Part shown: positions 8,259 through 15,103 of the stretch, piece by piece
How positions within the stretch are numbered: position 1 is the stretch's first letter
Layout of the letters: every line of letters starts with the position of its first letter
Assembly (NCBI GenBank): GCA_035906235.1
Contig: JAMIFN010000063.1
Coordinates: forward strand, 1 to 38,936
Direction of reading: 5' to 3'
DNA from: JAMIFN01 sp035906235
Lineage (GTDB): Bacteria > Pseudomonadota > Gammaproteobacteria > Burkholderiales > Burkholderiaceae_C
Length of the DNA: 38,936 bases
Made by a program: the position numbers and the translations under genes
The notes under the pieces: model-generated
Seen by the model: only the letters and a program-made list of their open reading frames with translations
Databases searched by the model: none
Told to the model about the DNA's origin: nothing

Positions 8259-9935
8259 ATGAGTGCTGACCCTATCCATATTCTTGTTGTTGATGATGAG
8301 CCCGATTTACGCGAGCTCTACGAGCTGACGCTGATGCGTCTGGGCTACCGCATCCACACCGCCGGCTCAGTCGCTGCGGCGCGCGCCGCCATAGCCAGCC
8401 GCAGTTTTGATGCCGTCATCAGCGATATGCGCCTGCCTGATGGCCTCGGGCTAGAGGTGCTGGCCGAGCTGCAAAAACGCGGGCGCAAAGAACGCGCCAT
8501 TGTGATTACCGCCTATGGCTCGGCGGAGAACGCGGTCGAGGCGCTTAAGGCGGGTGCCTTTGACTACATCAGCAAACCCGTGGATTTGCAGCAGCTGCGC
8601 AGCTTGGTTGCGGCGGCAGTGGCTGAATGCCGAGGCAGCGAGCCTGAGGCCGCAGTGGGCCGCCAAATGGGCGAGCTCAGCACTCCTAAAACAATAGCTG
8701 TTCAGGCAGGTTTTTCGGCTCAAAATGCCAAAAACATGCCTAAAAATGCCGAGCAGACCCCAGCGGCTAGCAGTGCGGCAAAAAACGAACAGCAGAGCGC
8801 GCTTGCTGGCGGTGGCAATAACAGCGCCAACACCAGCGCCAACAACAGCGCGAATAACGCTGCCTTGCAGCGCATCATTGGCAGCAGCAGCGCTATCGGC
8901 ACCCTGCGCGAACACATCGCCAAAGCCGCCCGTGGCATGGCCCCCATTTTGCTGCGCGGCGAATCGGGCACAGGCAAAGAGCTGGCGGCGCAAGCCGTAC
9001 ACGCTTGCAGCCAACGCGCCAGTGGTCCTTTTGTGGCGGTCAACTGCGGTGCCATTCCTGAAAGTTTGCTCGAGGCCGAATTTTTTGGCGCACGCAAAGG
9101 CTCGTACACAGGCGCTAACGCCGACCGCGAAGGCTTTTTTCAGGCCGCGCATGGCGGCACCCTGTTTTTAGATGAGCTGGGCGATCTGCCCCTGGCCATG
9201 CAGGCCAAACTGCTGCGTGTGATTCAAGAACGCAAAGTGCGACCCCTGGGCGCCACCAAAGAGGAGCCTGTGGATGTGCGCATCGTCAGCGCCACGCACT
9301 ACGATTTGGCGGCGGCCGTACAGGGTAAAAGCTTTCGCCAAGATTTGTACTACCGCCTCAATGTCATCGAGCTGATTTTGCCGCCCCTGCGCGAGCGCCG
9401 CAGCGACATTCCCGCCATTGCCCAGGTGTTGTTGGCCAAAATCGCCGCCGACTCTGGCCTGCCCCTGCGCCCACTATCGCCCCAGGCGCAGGCAACGCTG
9501 CAAGTGCTGCCGCTGGCGGGCAATGTGCGCGAGCTGGAAAACATCTTGCAACGCGCACTGGCCATGAGCGAAGGCGAGCTGCTAGAAATCGATGCTCCGG
9601 GCCTGGATGAAGCGGCTTTGCGTGCTATCGAAAAAGAAGCTGTTAAGGCAGGTTTTTCGGCTCAAAACGCCAAAAACATACTTAAAAATAGCGAAGGAGA
9701 AGAGGGGGGGGCTAGCGCCCTGCCCGGGGCGCTTCCTGGCGATTTACCAGCAGATTTGGGCGCGTATTTAGACAGCATCGAGCGCCAGATTTTGGTGCGC
9801 GCCCTGCAAGAAAATAATTACAACCGCACCGCCACGGCGCAACGCTTGGGCATCACCCTGCGCCAAGTGCGCTACCGCATTCAGCAGCTGGGCATAGACT
9901 GCAGCGAAGGCGGTTGCGAGGGCAGCGATGACTAA
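8259..9935 (+). CDS. pilR: Sigma-54-dependent response regulator PilR with repeat-filled linkers
   Basis: 558 residues. PilR activates pilA transcription with sigma-54. The receiver has DDEPD and phospho-acceptor Asp56 (VISDMRLPDG). The AAA+ domain has Walker A GESGTGKE (234-241), Walker B FLDEL (Asp305) and the sigma-54 contact loop GSYTGA (281-286), where most relatives have GAFTGA or GSFTGA. The Fis-type helix-turn-helix (NYNRTATAQRLGITLRQVRY) lies near the C-terminus. Both interdomain linkers (about 145-163 and 456-477) are encoded by copies of the dispersed repeat in the same frame, each giving AGFSAQNAKN. The first linker continues into an Asn/Ser/Ala-rich stretch. The ATG at 8259 is preferred to an upstream TTG. 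Confidence 0.93.
   Translation: MSADPIHILVVDDEPDLRELYELTLMRLGYRIHTAGSVAAARAAIASRSFDAVISDMRLPDGLGLEVLAELQKRGRKERAIVITAYGSAENAVEALKAGAFDYISKPVDLQQLRSLVAAAVAECRGSEPEAAVGRQMGELSTPKTIAVQAGFSAQNAKNMPKNAEQTPAASSAAKNEQQSALAGGGNNSANTSANNSANNAALQRIIGSSSAIGTLREHIAKAARGMAPILLRGESGTGKELAAQAVHACSQRASGPFVAVNCGAIPESLLEAEFFGARKGSYTGANADREGFFQAAHGGTLFLDELGDLPLAMQAKLLRVIQERKVRPLGATKEEPVDVRIVSATHYDLAAAVQGKSFRQDLYYRLNVIELILPPLRERRSDIPAIAQVLLAKIAADSGLPLRPLSPQAQATLQVLPLAGNVRELENILQRALAMSEGELLEIDAPGLDEAALRAIEKEAVKAGFSAQNAKNILKNSEGEEGGASALPGALPGDLPADLGAYLDSIERQILVRALQENNYNRTATAQRLGITLRQVRYRIQQLGIDCSEGGCEGSDD
8686..8748 (+). repeat. Dispersed hairpin repeat, copy 2 (inside pilR, linker 1)
   Basis: AATAGCTGTTCAGGCAGG, then TTTTTCGGCTCAAAATGCC, AAAAACATGCC and TAAAAAT. 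It is a full-length member in the direction of the gene and is translated as AVQAGFSAQNAKNMPKN between the receiver and AAA+ domains. Confidence 0.85.
9625..9690 (+). repeat. Dispersed hairpin repeat, copy 3 (inside pilR, linker 2)
   Basis: GCTATCGAAAAAGAAGCTGT, then TAAGGCAGGTTTTTCGGC, TCAAAACGCCAAAAACATAC and TTAAAAAT. It has the same orientation and frame as copy 2 and is translated as AVKAGFSAQNAKNILKN between the AAA+ domain and the DNA-binding domain. Confidence 0.85.
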
Positions 9936-10521
9936 AAACCTCAGCCCATCTCCTGCTGCCCTGCGCCCAACTTGGCAGCGCGGCTGGTGGGCATACGCCC
10001 GCCACCTGCCCAGCCCCAATTTTGGCGCACGCCCTGCGGGGGTGGGGGTGGATTTGGTGGTGCTTCACTCCATCAGCCTGCCGCCTGCGCAATACGGCAC
10101 AGGCTGCGTGCAGCAGCTGTTTTGCAATCAATTGGATTGGGATGCGCATCCCTACTTTCAACAAATTCGCGGGGCGGAAGTCTCGGCGCATTTCTTCATT
10201 GAACGCGGCGGCGAGGTGTGGCAATTTGTCGCTTGCGACGACCGCGCTTGGCACGCGGGCAAATCCAGCTTCCAAGGGCGCGAGAACTGCAACGACTACT
10301 CCATCGGCATAGAGCTAGAAGGCATAGAAGGCGGCGCGTTTGAAGACGCGCAGTACGAAAGCCTGCTGGCGCTGCTCTCAGACTTGCAGCTGGCCTACCC
10401 CACTATTGCTGCTGTCACAGGGCACGAACACATCGCCCCCGGGCGCAAGGCTGACCCTGGGGCGGGTTTTGATTGGCAGCGGGTGTCAAAAGGGGCGAAT
10501 GCGCGGGTTTACGCTTTGTGA
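9928..10521 (+). CDS. ampD: 1,6-anhydro-N-acetylmuramyl-L-alanine amidase AmpD
   Basis: 197 residues. AmpD is the cytosolic zinc amidase of peptidoglycan recycling that removes the peptide from anhydromuropeptides, and it influences beta-lactamase induction where AmpR is present. The zinc ligands match E. coli His34, His154 and Asp164: His47 (LVVLHSIS), His166 and Asp176 in GHEHIAPGRKADPG, with Lys174 as the expected transition-state residue. SAHFFIERGGEVWQFV and SIGIELEG are also typical. It overlaps pilR by eight bases and is probably co-transcribed. Its 3' end overlaps the convergent brnA by 13 bases. Confidence 0.95.
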   Translation: MTKNLSPSPAALRPTWQRGWWAYARHLPSPNFGARPAGVGVDLVVLHSISLPPAQYGTGCVQQLFCNQLDWDAHPYFQQIRGAEVSAHFFIERGGEVWQFVACDDRAWHAGKSSFQGRENCNDYSIGIELEGIEGGAFEDAQYESLLALLSDLQLAYPTIAAVTGHEHIAPGRKADPGAGFDWQRVSKGANARVYAL

Positions 10522-10814
10522 TGGCGTGCACGCAGCATGGCCTCGCGCAAGATGGCATTCATGCGGGTTTGATAACCCTTGCCTTGGCTTTTGAGCCAAA
10601 TGAGAACATCGGCATCTAAACGCACGGAAGTTGGCGTTTTGACGGGTTTGTAAAACGGGTTTGGCTCGGCGCTTGCCCAAAACTCTTCGCTCAGCGGAGG
10701 TATATCGCTGTAATCGATGTCTGCATCACTTTGCTCGGCGAGCTTTTGCAATTGTGCTTGCCGCTCAGAATTGAGCGCCGTTGATGGGTTTGTGCTGTAT
10801 TTACGCTTGCTCAT
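10509..10814 (-). CDS. brnA: BrnA-family antitoxin
   Basis: 101 residues. The C-terminal 45 residues have the ribbon-helix-helix pattern of BrnA antitoxins: KTPTSVRLDADVLIWLKSQG, then a helix with NAILREAML. The N-terminal half, rich in charged residues and with DIDYSDIPPLSEEFW, is the expected toxin-neutralising segment. The start overlaps the toxin stop by 14 bases, the normal toxin-first order of brnTA. The protein probably binds the palindrome at 11105-11130 to repress its own operon (inference). The 3' end runs into ampD. Confidence 0.85.
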   Translation of the reverse strand: MSKRKYSTNPSTALNSERQAQLQKLAEQSDADIDYSDIPPLSEEFWASAEPNPFYKPVKTPTSVRLDADVLIWLKSQGKGYQTRMNAILREAMLRARHHKA

Positions 10815-11091
10815 ATCGCTTCCTTTCCGTACGGTCTGCGCGGCGGGCGCTGATGATGCGAATGCATTCGAGGCCTTCGTCCTCCATGCGCACGGTGTGC
10901 GCCACCAAAATCAGCAAACACCCACCCACCATGCCTATGGTTTGCCAGCGTTCTTCTCCGTTTTCAATGCGGTCTTGAGCTGAAAGTGCAAAGGCATCGC
11001 TGAAAACCCAAACAGCTTCTTCAAAGCGGATGCCGTGTTTGCGCAAATTGCTTTGCGCTTTGCTTTCATCCCACTCAAAATAGCGTTCCAT
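10801..11091 (-). CDS. brnT: BrnT-family toxin (DUF497 ribonuclease)
   Basis: 96 residues from the ATG at 11091. BrnT toxins are RelE-fold ribonucleases that halt translation. The signature FEWDESKAQSNLRKHGIRFE opens the protein and the basic ending IRIISARRADRTERKRYE fits the catalytic end of the family. Start choice: ATG 11091 puts the protein two residues before FEWD as in relatives, with a weak GGCGG before it. ATG 11100 is possible. An upstream TTG at 11124 lies inside the palindrome and is rejected. Together with brnA it forms an apparently complete type II toxin-antitoxin system. Confidence 0.85.
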   Translation of the reverse strand: MERYFEWDESKAQSNLRKHGIRFEEAVWVFSDAFALSAQDRIENGEERWQTIGMVGGCLLILVAHTVRMEDEGLECIRIISARRADRTERKRYEQA

Positions 11092-11104
11092 GGCCGCCAT
11101 TGTA

Positions 11105-11130
11105 CGACTTTTCTGTATATACAAAAGTCG
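11105..11130. promoter_or_regulatory. Palindromic operator-like site upstream of brnT
   Basis: CGACTTTT and AAAAGTCG are perfect inverted 8-mers around TGTATATACA (11114-11123), itself a palindrome. It sits 14 bases before the chosen brnT start (5 before the alternative), where BrnA autorepression would be expected. TATACA or TGTATA could be part of the promoter. Confidence 0.6.
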
Positions 11131-11145
11131 CGATAAGCACGATGC

Positions 11146-12099
11146 TTAAGCCGAAGCCTCGAGCAAATAGCTGCTGCTGGCGCCTTGCCCCAGCGCGGTT
11201 TTGAGCTGTGGCAGCGCCGCCTGCAATTGCTCGGCCAGCACAAAGGGCGGGTTCACAATAAACATGCCGCTTTCGCGCAGCCCCGTATGCACTTTGTTGG
11301 CGGCAACGGGTACATAGCGCCCCGTGGCGGTGCGGCTGAGCTTGGGGTCGGGCGTGTAGGCATCGTCGCCCGTGCCGATATTGAAGGTGGCGTGCAGCCA
11401 GTCTTTGCCCGCCGTAGCGCAGATTTTTTTCAGGCGGCGCGGCAAATCATGCGCCTCTTGCCGCCCAACGATGGGGTACCAAATGGCGTAGCAACCCGTG
11501 GCAAAGCGCACCAGCGCGTCTTCTAGCACGCTGGCGACTTGGCCGTAGTCGGTTTTCAGCTCGTAGCTGGGGTCTATCAACACCAAAGCGCGGCGCGAAG
11601 GCGGTGGCAGCAGGGCTTTGAGCGCCGTAAAACCATCGCTGTCTTTAAGCTGCAGGGCGTTGCGTGGCAGCAAGCCGTCTAAATTACCTTGCAAAAGGCG
11701 GGCATCGCGCGGGTTGAGTTCAAACAGATGCAGTTTGTCTTGCACGGGCGCGCCCAAATCGGTGCGCAACAAATATTGCATCAACCAGGGCGAGCCAGGG
11801 TAGATATTGGGGTTGCCCGTGGCTTGCACCACCTGCGCATAGCGCGCAATGGCCGGGGCGACATCGGCTTTTTTCTGGCCAGTCAGCCAGTCTTGCAGAG
11901 CAAAAATGCCGCCTGCGGCCTCGCCGCTGGTTTGTGCTTCTTGCCCGCGCAAGGGGTAGATGCCTATGCCTGCATGGGTGTCGATGCAGCTTAAGGTTTT
12001 GTCCTTTTGGGTCAGGTAATCGAGCAGGGCAATCAGGGTGATGTGTTTAAGAACATCGGCGTGGTTGCCCGCGTGGTAGGCGTGTCGGTATGAAAACAT
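11146..12099 (-). CDS. rlmJ: 23S rRNA (adenine2030-N6)-methyltransferase RlmJ
   Basis: 317 residues from MFSYRHAYHAGNHADVLKH, the diagnostic start of RlmJ (YhiR). It methylates A2030 of 23S rRNA before ribosome assembly. The SAM region DTHAGIGIYPL, the motif LIDPSYELKTDY, FATGCYAIWYPIV and GLRESGMFIVNPPF match the family. The catalytic motif reads DPSY rather than the usual DPPY. The frame is open 108 bases further upstream, but that part has no family resemblance. A GATAAT box lies six bases before the start. It is divergent from tkt with 92 bases between. Confidence 0.94.
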   Translation of the reverse strand: MFSYRHAYHAGNHADVLKHITLIALLDYLTQKDKTLSCIDTHAGIGIYPLRGQEAQTSGEAAGGIFALQDWLTGQKKADVAPAIARYAQVVQATGNPNIYPGSPWLMQYLLRTDLGAPVQDKLHLFELNPRDARLLQGNLDGLLPRNALQLKDSDGFTALKALLPPPSRRALVLIDPSYELKTDYGQVASVLEDALVRFATGCYAIWYPIVGRQEAHDLPRRLKKICATAGKDWLHATFNIGTGDDAYTPDPKLSRTATGRYVPVAANKVHTGLRESGMFIVNPPFVLAEQLQAALPQLKTALGQGASSSYLLEASA

Positions 12100-12191
12100 C
12101 ACGGCATTATCGCCGCCCGCCGTTAAAATCGGAGCTTTTGCGCTTTTCACGGCCGCCGCCGACTGCGCCTGCACACTTTGGAAACCCAACC

Positions 12192-14252
12192 ATGACCCCA
12201 TCAGCAAGCACTACCCAAAATATGGCCAGCGCCATCCGCGCCCTGGCTATGGATGCCGTCCAAGCGGCCAAATCTGGCCACCCCGGCGCGCCTATGGGCA
12301 TGGCCGATATGGCAGTCGCGCTGTGGAGCCGCCACCTCAAACACAATCCGCAAAACCCGCAGTGGGCCGATCGTGACCGTTTCGTTTTGTCTAACGGCCA
12401 CGGCTCTATGCTGATTTATGCGCTCTTGCACCTCACGGGCTACGACCTGCCCATGAGCGAGCTGAAAAACTTCCGCCAACTGCATAGCAAAACCGCCGGC
12501 CACCCCGAACACGGCATCACCCCAGGCGTAGAAACCACCACAGGTCCGCTGGGCCAAGGCATCAGCAACGCCGTGGGTTTTGCCTTGGCCGAAAAACTGT
12601 TGGCGGCAGAATTTAACCGCCCCAAACACGCCATCGTCGATCACCACACCTATGCCTTTATGGGCGACGGCTGCCTGATGGAAGGCATCAGCCACGAAGC
12701 CGCAGCCTTGGCTGGCGCGTGGAAGCTCAACAAACTGATCGCCCTGTACGACGATAACGGCATCAGCATCGACGGCCAAATTGCCCCCTGGTTTGTGGAC
12801 AACACCGCCGAGCGCTTTGCGGCTTACCAGTGGAATGTGATTGGCCCCATCGACGGCCACGATGTCAACGCCGTGGACAAAGCCATTGCGCAGGCAAAAA
12901 AATCGGCGGATAAACCCAGCCTCATCATCTGCAAAACCCATATCGGCAAAGGCAGCCCGAACCGCGCCAACACCGCCAAAGCCCACGGCGAACCTTTGGG
13001 CGCAGACGAAATTGCCTTAACGCGCGCGCAAATTGGCTGGAGCCACGCACCCTTTGAAATTCCGCAAGATGTTTACGCGGCTTGGAACGGCGTGAAAGCA
13101 GGCACAGCCGCCGAGCTGGACTGGGACACGCGCTTTGCCGCCTACCGCGCCGCCTACCCCGATTTAGCGCACAGCTATCTGCGCCGCATGGCGGGCGATT
13201 TGCCTGCGGATTTCGATGCTTTCTTGGCCGATACCCTGAAAGCTACCGACGCCAAAGCCGAAACCGTCGCTACGCGCAAAGCCAGCCAATTGGCGCTGGA
13301 AGCCTTCACCGCCGTGCTGCCCGAATTGCTGGGCGGCAGCGCCGATTTAACAGGCAGCAACCTCACCAACACCAGCCACACCGCGCCGCTGCGTTTTGAT
13401 GCCAAGGGCGCGGTCGTGCTGCCCGAAGGTACAGGCCAGGGTGATGCCGCGCTGGATAAACGCTTTCACATCAACTACGGCGTGCGCGAATTCGGCATGG
13501 CCGCCATCATGAACGGCCTGGCGTTGCACGGCGGCTATATGCCCTACGGCGGCACCTTCCTCACCTTCAGCGACTACAGCCGCAACGCCATTCGCATGGC
13601 CGCGCTGATGAAGCAGCGCGTGGTGCATGTGTTCACGCACGACTCCATCGGTCTAGGCGAAGACGGCCCCACGCACCAATCCATCGAACACGCAGCCAGC
13701 CTGCGCCTGATTCCTGGGCTGGATGTTTGGCGTCCGGGCGACACGGCAGAAACCTTGGTGGCTTGGGGCGAAGCCCTGAAAAACCAAGACCGCCCCAGCG
13801 CCCTGCTGCTCAGCCGCCAAAATGTGGCCTATAGCGCCAAACCTAAAGCTGCGCTGAAAAACATCGCCAAAGGCGCTTATGTGCTGCGCGAAGCCAAGGG
13901 CGATAAACCCGTCATGGTGCTGATGGCCACAGGCTCTGAGCTGCCCCTGGCGATGGAAGCGGCGCAAATTTTGGAAGCCGAACACGGCATCGCCACCCGC
14001 GTGGTGTCTATGCCATCGACCAGCGTTTTTGATCGCCAAACTGTGGCCTATAAATCTGCAGTTTTGCCCGCAAAAACTGCCCGAGTAGCTATCGAAATGG
14101 GATCGACCGACGGCTGGTGGAAATACGGCTGCGCCGCCGTGGTCGGCATCGACACTTATGGCGAATCAGCGCCCGCGCCGGTGTTGTTTGAACACTTTGG
14201 CTTCACCGTGGCCAATGTGGTCAATACCGCGCGTGCGGCTTTGCAAAAATAA
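12192..14252 (+). CDS. tkt: Transketolase
   Basis: 686 residues (E. coli TktA 663). It transfers two-carbon ketol units with thiamine diphosphate in the pentose phosphate or Calvin pathway. Visible are SGHPGAPMGMADMA, the TPP motif GDGCLMEGISHE (from Gly158), the pyrimidine-domain YGVREFGMAAI with catalytic Glu433, and GLGEDGPTHQSIEHAASLR. The start MTPSASTTQNMASAIRAL is the typical N-terminus; the upstream open frame is ignored. At residues about 619-637 the DNA strongly resembles the dispersed repeat while still encoding the conserved VLP..TARVAIE segment. parA follows by six bases; gap, a frequent partner, does not. Confidence 0.97.
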   Translation: MTPSASTTQNMASAIRALAMDAVQAAKSGHPGAPMGMADMAVALWSRHLKHNPQNPQWADRDRFVLSNGHGSMLIYALLHLTGYDLPMSELKNFRQLHSKTAGHPEHGITPGVETTTGPLGQGISNAVGFALAEKLLAAEFNRPKHAIVDHHTYAFMGDGCLMEGISHEAAALAGAWKLNKLIALYDDNGISIDGQIAPWFVDNTAERFAAYQWNVIGPIDGHDVNAVDKAIAQAKKSADKPSLIICKTHIGKGSPNRANTAKAHGEPLGADEIALTRAQIGWSHAPFEIPQDVYAAWNGVKAGTAAELDWDTRFAAYRAAYPDLAHSYLRRMAGDLPADFDAFLADTLKATDAKAETVATRKASQLALEAFTAVLPELLGGSADLTGSNLTNTSHTAPLRFDAKGAVVLPEGTGQGDAALDKRFHINYGVREFGMAAIMNGLALHGGYMPYGGTFLTFSDYSRNAIRMAALMKQRVVHVFTHDSIGLGEDGPTHQSIEHAASLRLIPGLDVWRPGDTAETLVAWGEALKNQDRPSALLLSRQNVAYSAKPKAALKNIAKGAYVLREAKGDKPVMVLMATGSELPLAMEAAQILEAEHGIATRVVSMPSTSVFDRQTVAYKSAVLPAKTARVAIEMGSTDGWWKYGCAAVVGIDTYGESAPAPVLFEHFGFTVANVVNTARAALQK
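14046..14104 (-). repeat. Segment in tkt resembling the dispersed repeat, copy 4
   Basis: Read on the minus strand: CCATTTCGATAGCTACTCGG, then GCAGTTTTTGCGGGCAAAAC. By hand alignment it matches copy 9 (23982-24046) at about 37 of 45 positions, with CATTTCGATAGCTACTC identical. It encodes conserved transketolase residues, so a partial coincidence cannot be excluded. Confidence 0.5.
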
Positions 14253-14258
14253 GCCACC

Positions 14259-15026
14259 ATGAAAATCTTCTGCGTCGCCAACCAAAAAGGCGGGGTGGGT
14301 AAAACCACCACCTGCGTCAACCTTGCCGCTGGCTTGGCCAAAATCGGCCAGCGCGTGCTGCTGGTCGATTTAGACCCCCAAGGCAACGCCACCATGGGCT
14401 CGGGCGTGAACAAGCGCGAGTTGGCCGGCTCGGTGTACCAAGTTTTGCTGGGCGAGCAAAGCATTGCAGGGGCCCGCACCCGCGCCGACAAGTGTGGCTA
14501 CGATGTGCTGGGCGCAAACCGCGATTTGGCGGGTGCCGAGGTCGAACTGGTCGATTTTGAAGCACGCGAGCAGCGCCTGAAACTGGCGCTGGCAGCCGTG
14601 GCCGATGACTACGATTTTGTGCTGATTGACTGCCCGCCCTCGCTGTCCATGCTCACGCTCAATGGCCTGTGCAGCGCCCATGGCGTGGTCGTGCCCATGC
14701 AGTGCGAATACTTTGCGCTAGAGGGCTTGGCTGATTTGGTCAATACCATCAAGCAAGTACACGCCAACCTCAACCCCGATCTGCAGATTATTGGCCTGCT
14801 GCGCGTCATGTTTGACCCGCGCATTACCTTGCAGCAACAGGTTAGCGAGCAATTGCACCAGCATTTTGGCGACAAAGTTTTTGCCACCATCATCCCGCGC
14901 AATGTGCGCCTGGCCGAAGCGCCCAGCTACGGCCTGCCTGGGGTGGTGTTTGATCCTGCCGCCAAAGGCTCGCTGGCTTTTGTCGAATTTGCCAAAGAGA
15001 TGGCGCAGCGCATTAAAACCATGTGA
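14259..15026 (+). CDS. parA: ParA/Soj-family chromosome-partitioning ATPase
   Basis: 255 residues, the size of chromosomal ParA. It has the deviant Walker A KGGVGKTTTCVNLAAGLA near the N-terminus, LLVDLDPQGNATMGSG, the Walker B region FVLIDCPPSLSMLTLNGL, and the C-terminal IPRNVRLAEAPSYGLP typical of Soj/ParA. ParA works with ParB and parS to segregate the origin region. parB is not next to it: the following gene is convergent, so parB lies elsewhere or upstream context has been lost. It is probably transcribed with tkt, whose stop is six bases before the ATG. Confidence 0.93.
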   Translation: MKIFCVANQKGGVGKTTTCVNLAAGLAKIGQRVLLVDLDPQGNATMGSGVNKRELAGSVYQVLLGEQSIAGARTRADKCGYDVLGANRDLAGAEVELVDFEAREQRLKLALAAVADDYDFVLIDCPPSLSMLTLNGLCSAHGVVVPMQCEYFALEGLADLVNTIKQVHANLNPDLQIIGLLRVMFDPRITLQQQVSEQLHQHFGDKVFATIIPRNVRLAEAPSYGLPGVVFDPAAKGSLAFVEFAKEMAQRIKTM

Positions 15027-15090
15027 TTTTCAGGGTGTTTTGGCTGGTTTGTGCCGAAAAACCTCCCTGAGTAGCTCTTGTTTTAATAGC
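15026..15090 (-). repeat. Dispersed hairpin repeat, copy 5 (parA-slt)
   Basis: On the minus strand: GCTATTAAAACAAGAGCTAC, then TCAGGGAGGTTTTTCGGC and a tail with CCAAAACACCCTGAAAAT. It begins at the parA stop codon and fills most of the gap to the convergent slt gene. Confidence 0.85.
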
Positions 15091-15103
15091 TGCTGGTTGG
15101 CTT

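Noticed and set aside
12100..12207. Signal-peptide-like N-terminal extension of rlmJ
   Set aside because: RlmJ is cytosolic and its family start MFSYRHAYHAGNH is at 12099. The extension overlaps the tkt promoter region and the first tkt codons.
12201..12986. 261-residue minus-strand open frame opposite tkt
   Set aside because: It lies entirely within tkt, has no family resemblance, and reflects the codon bias of the real gene.
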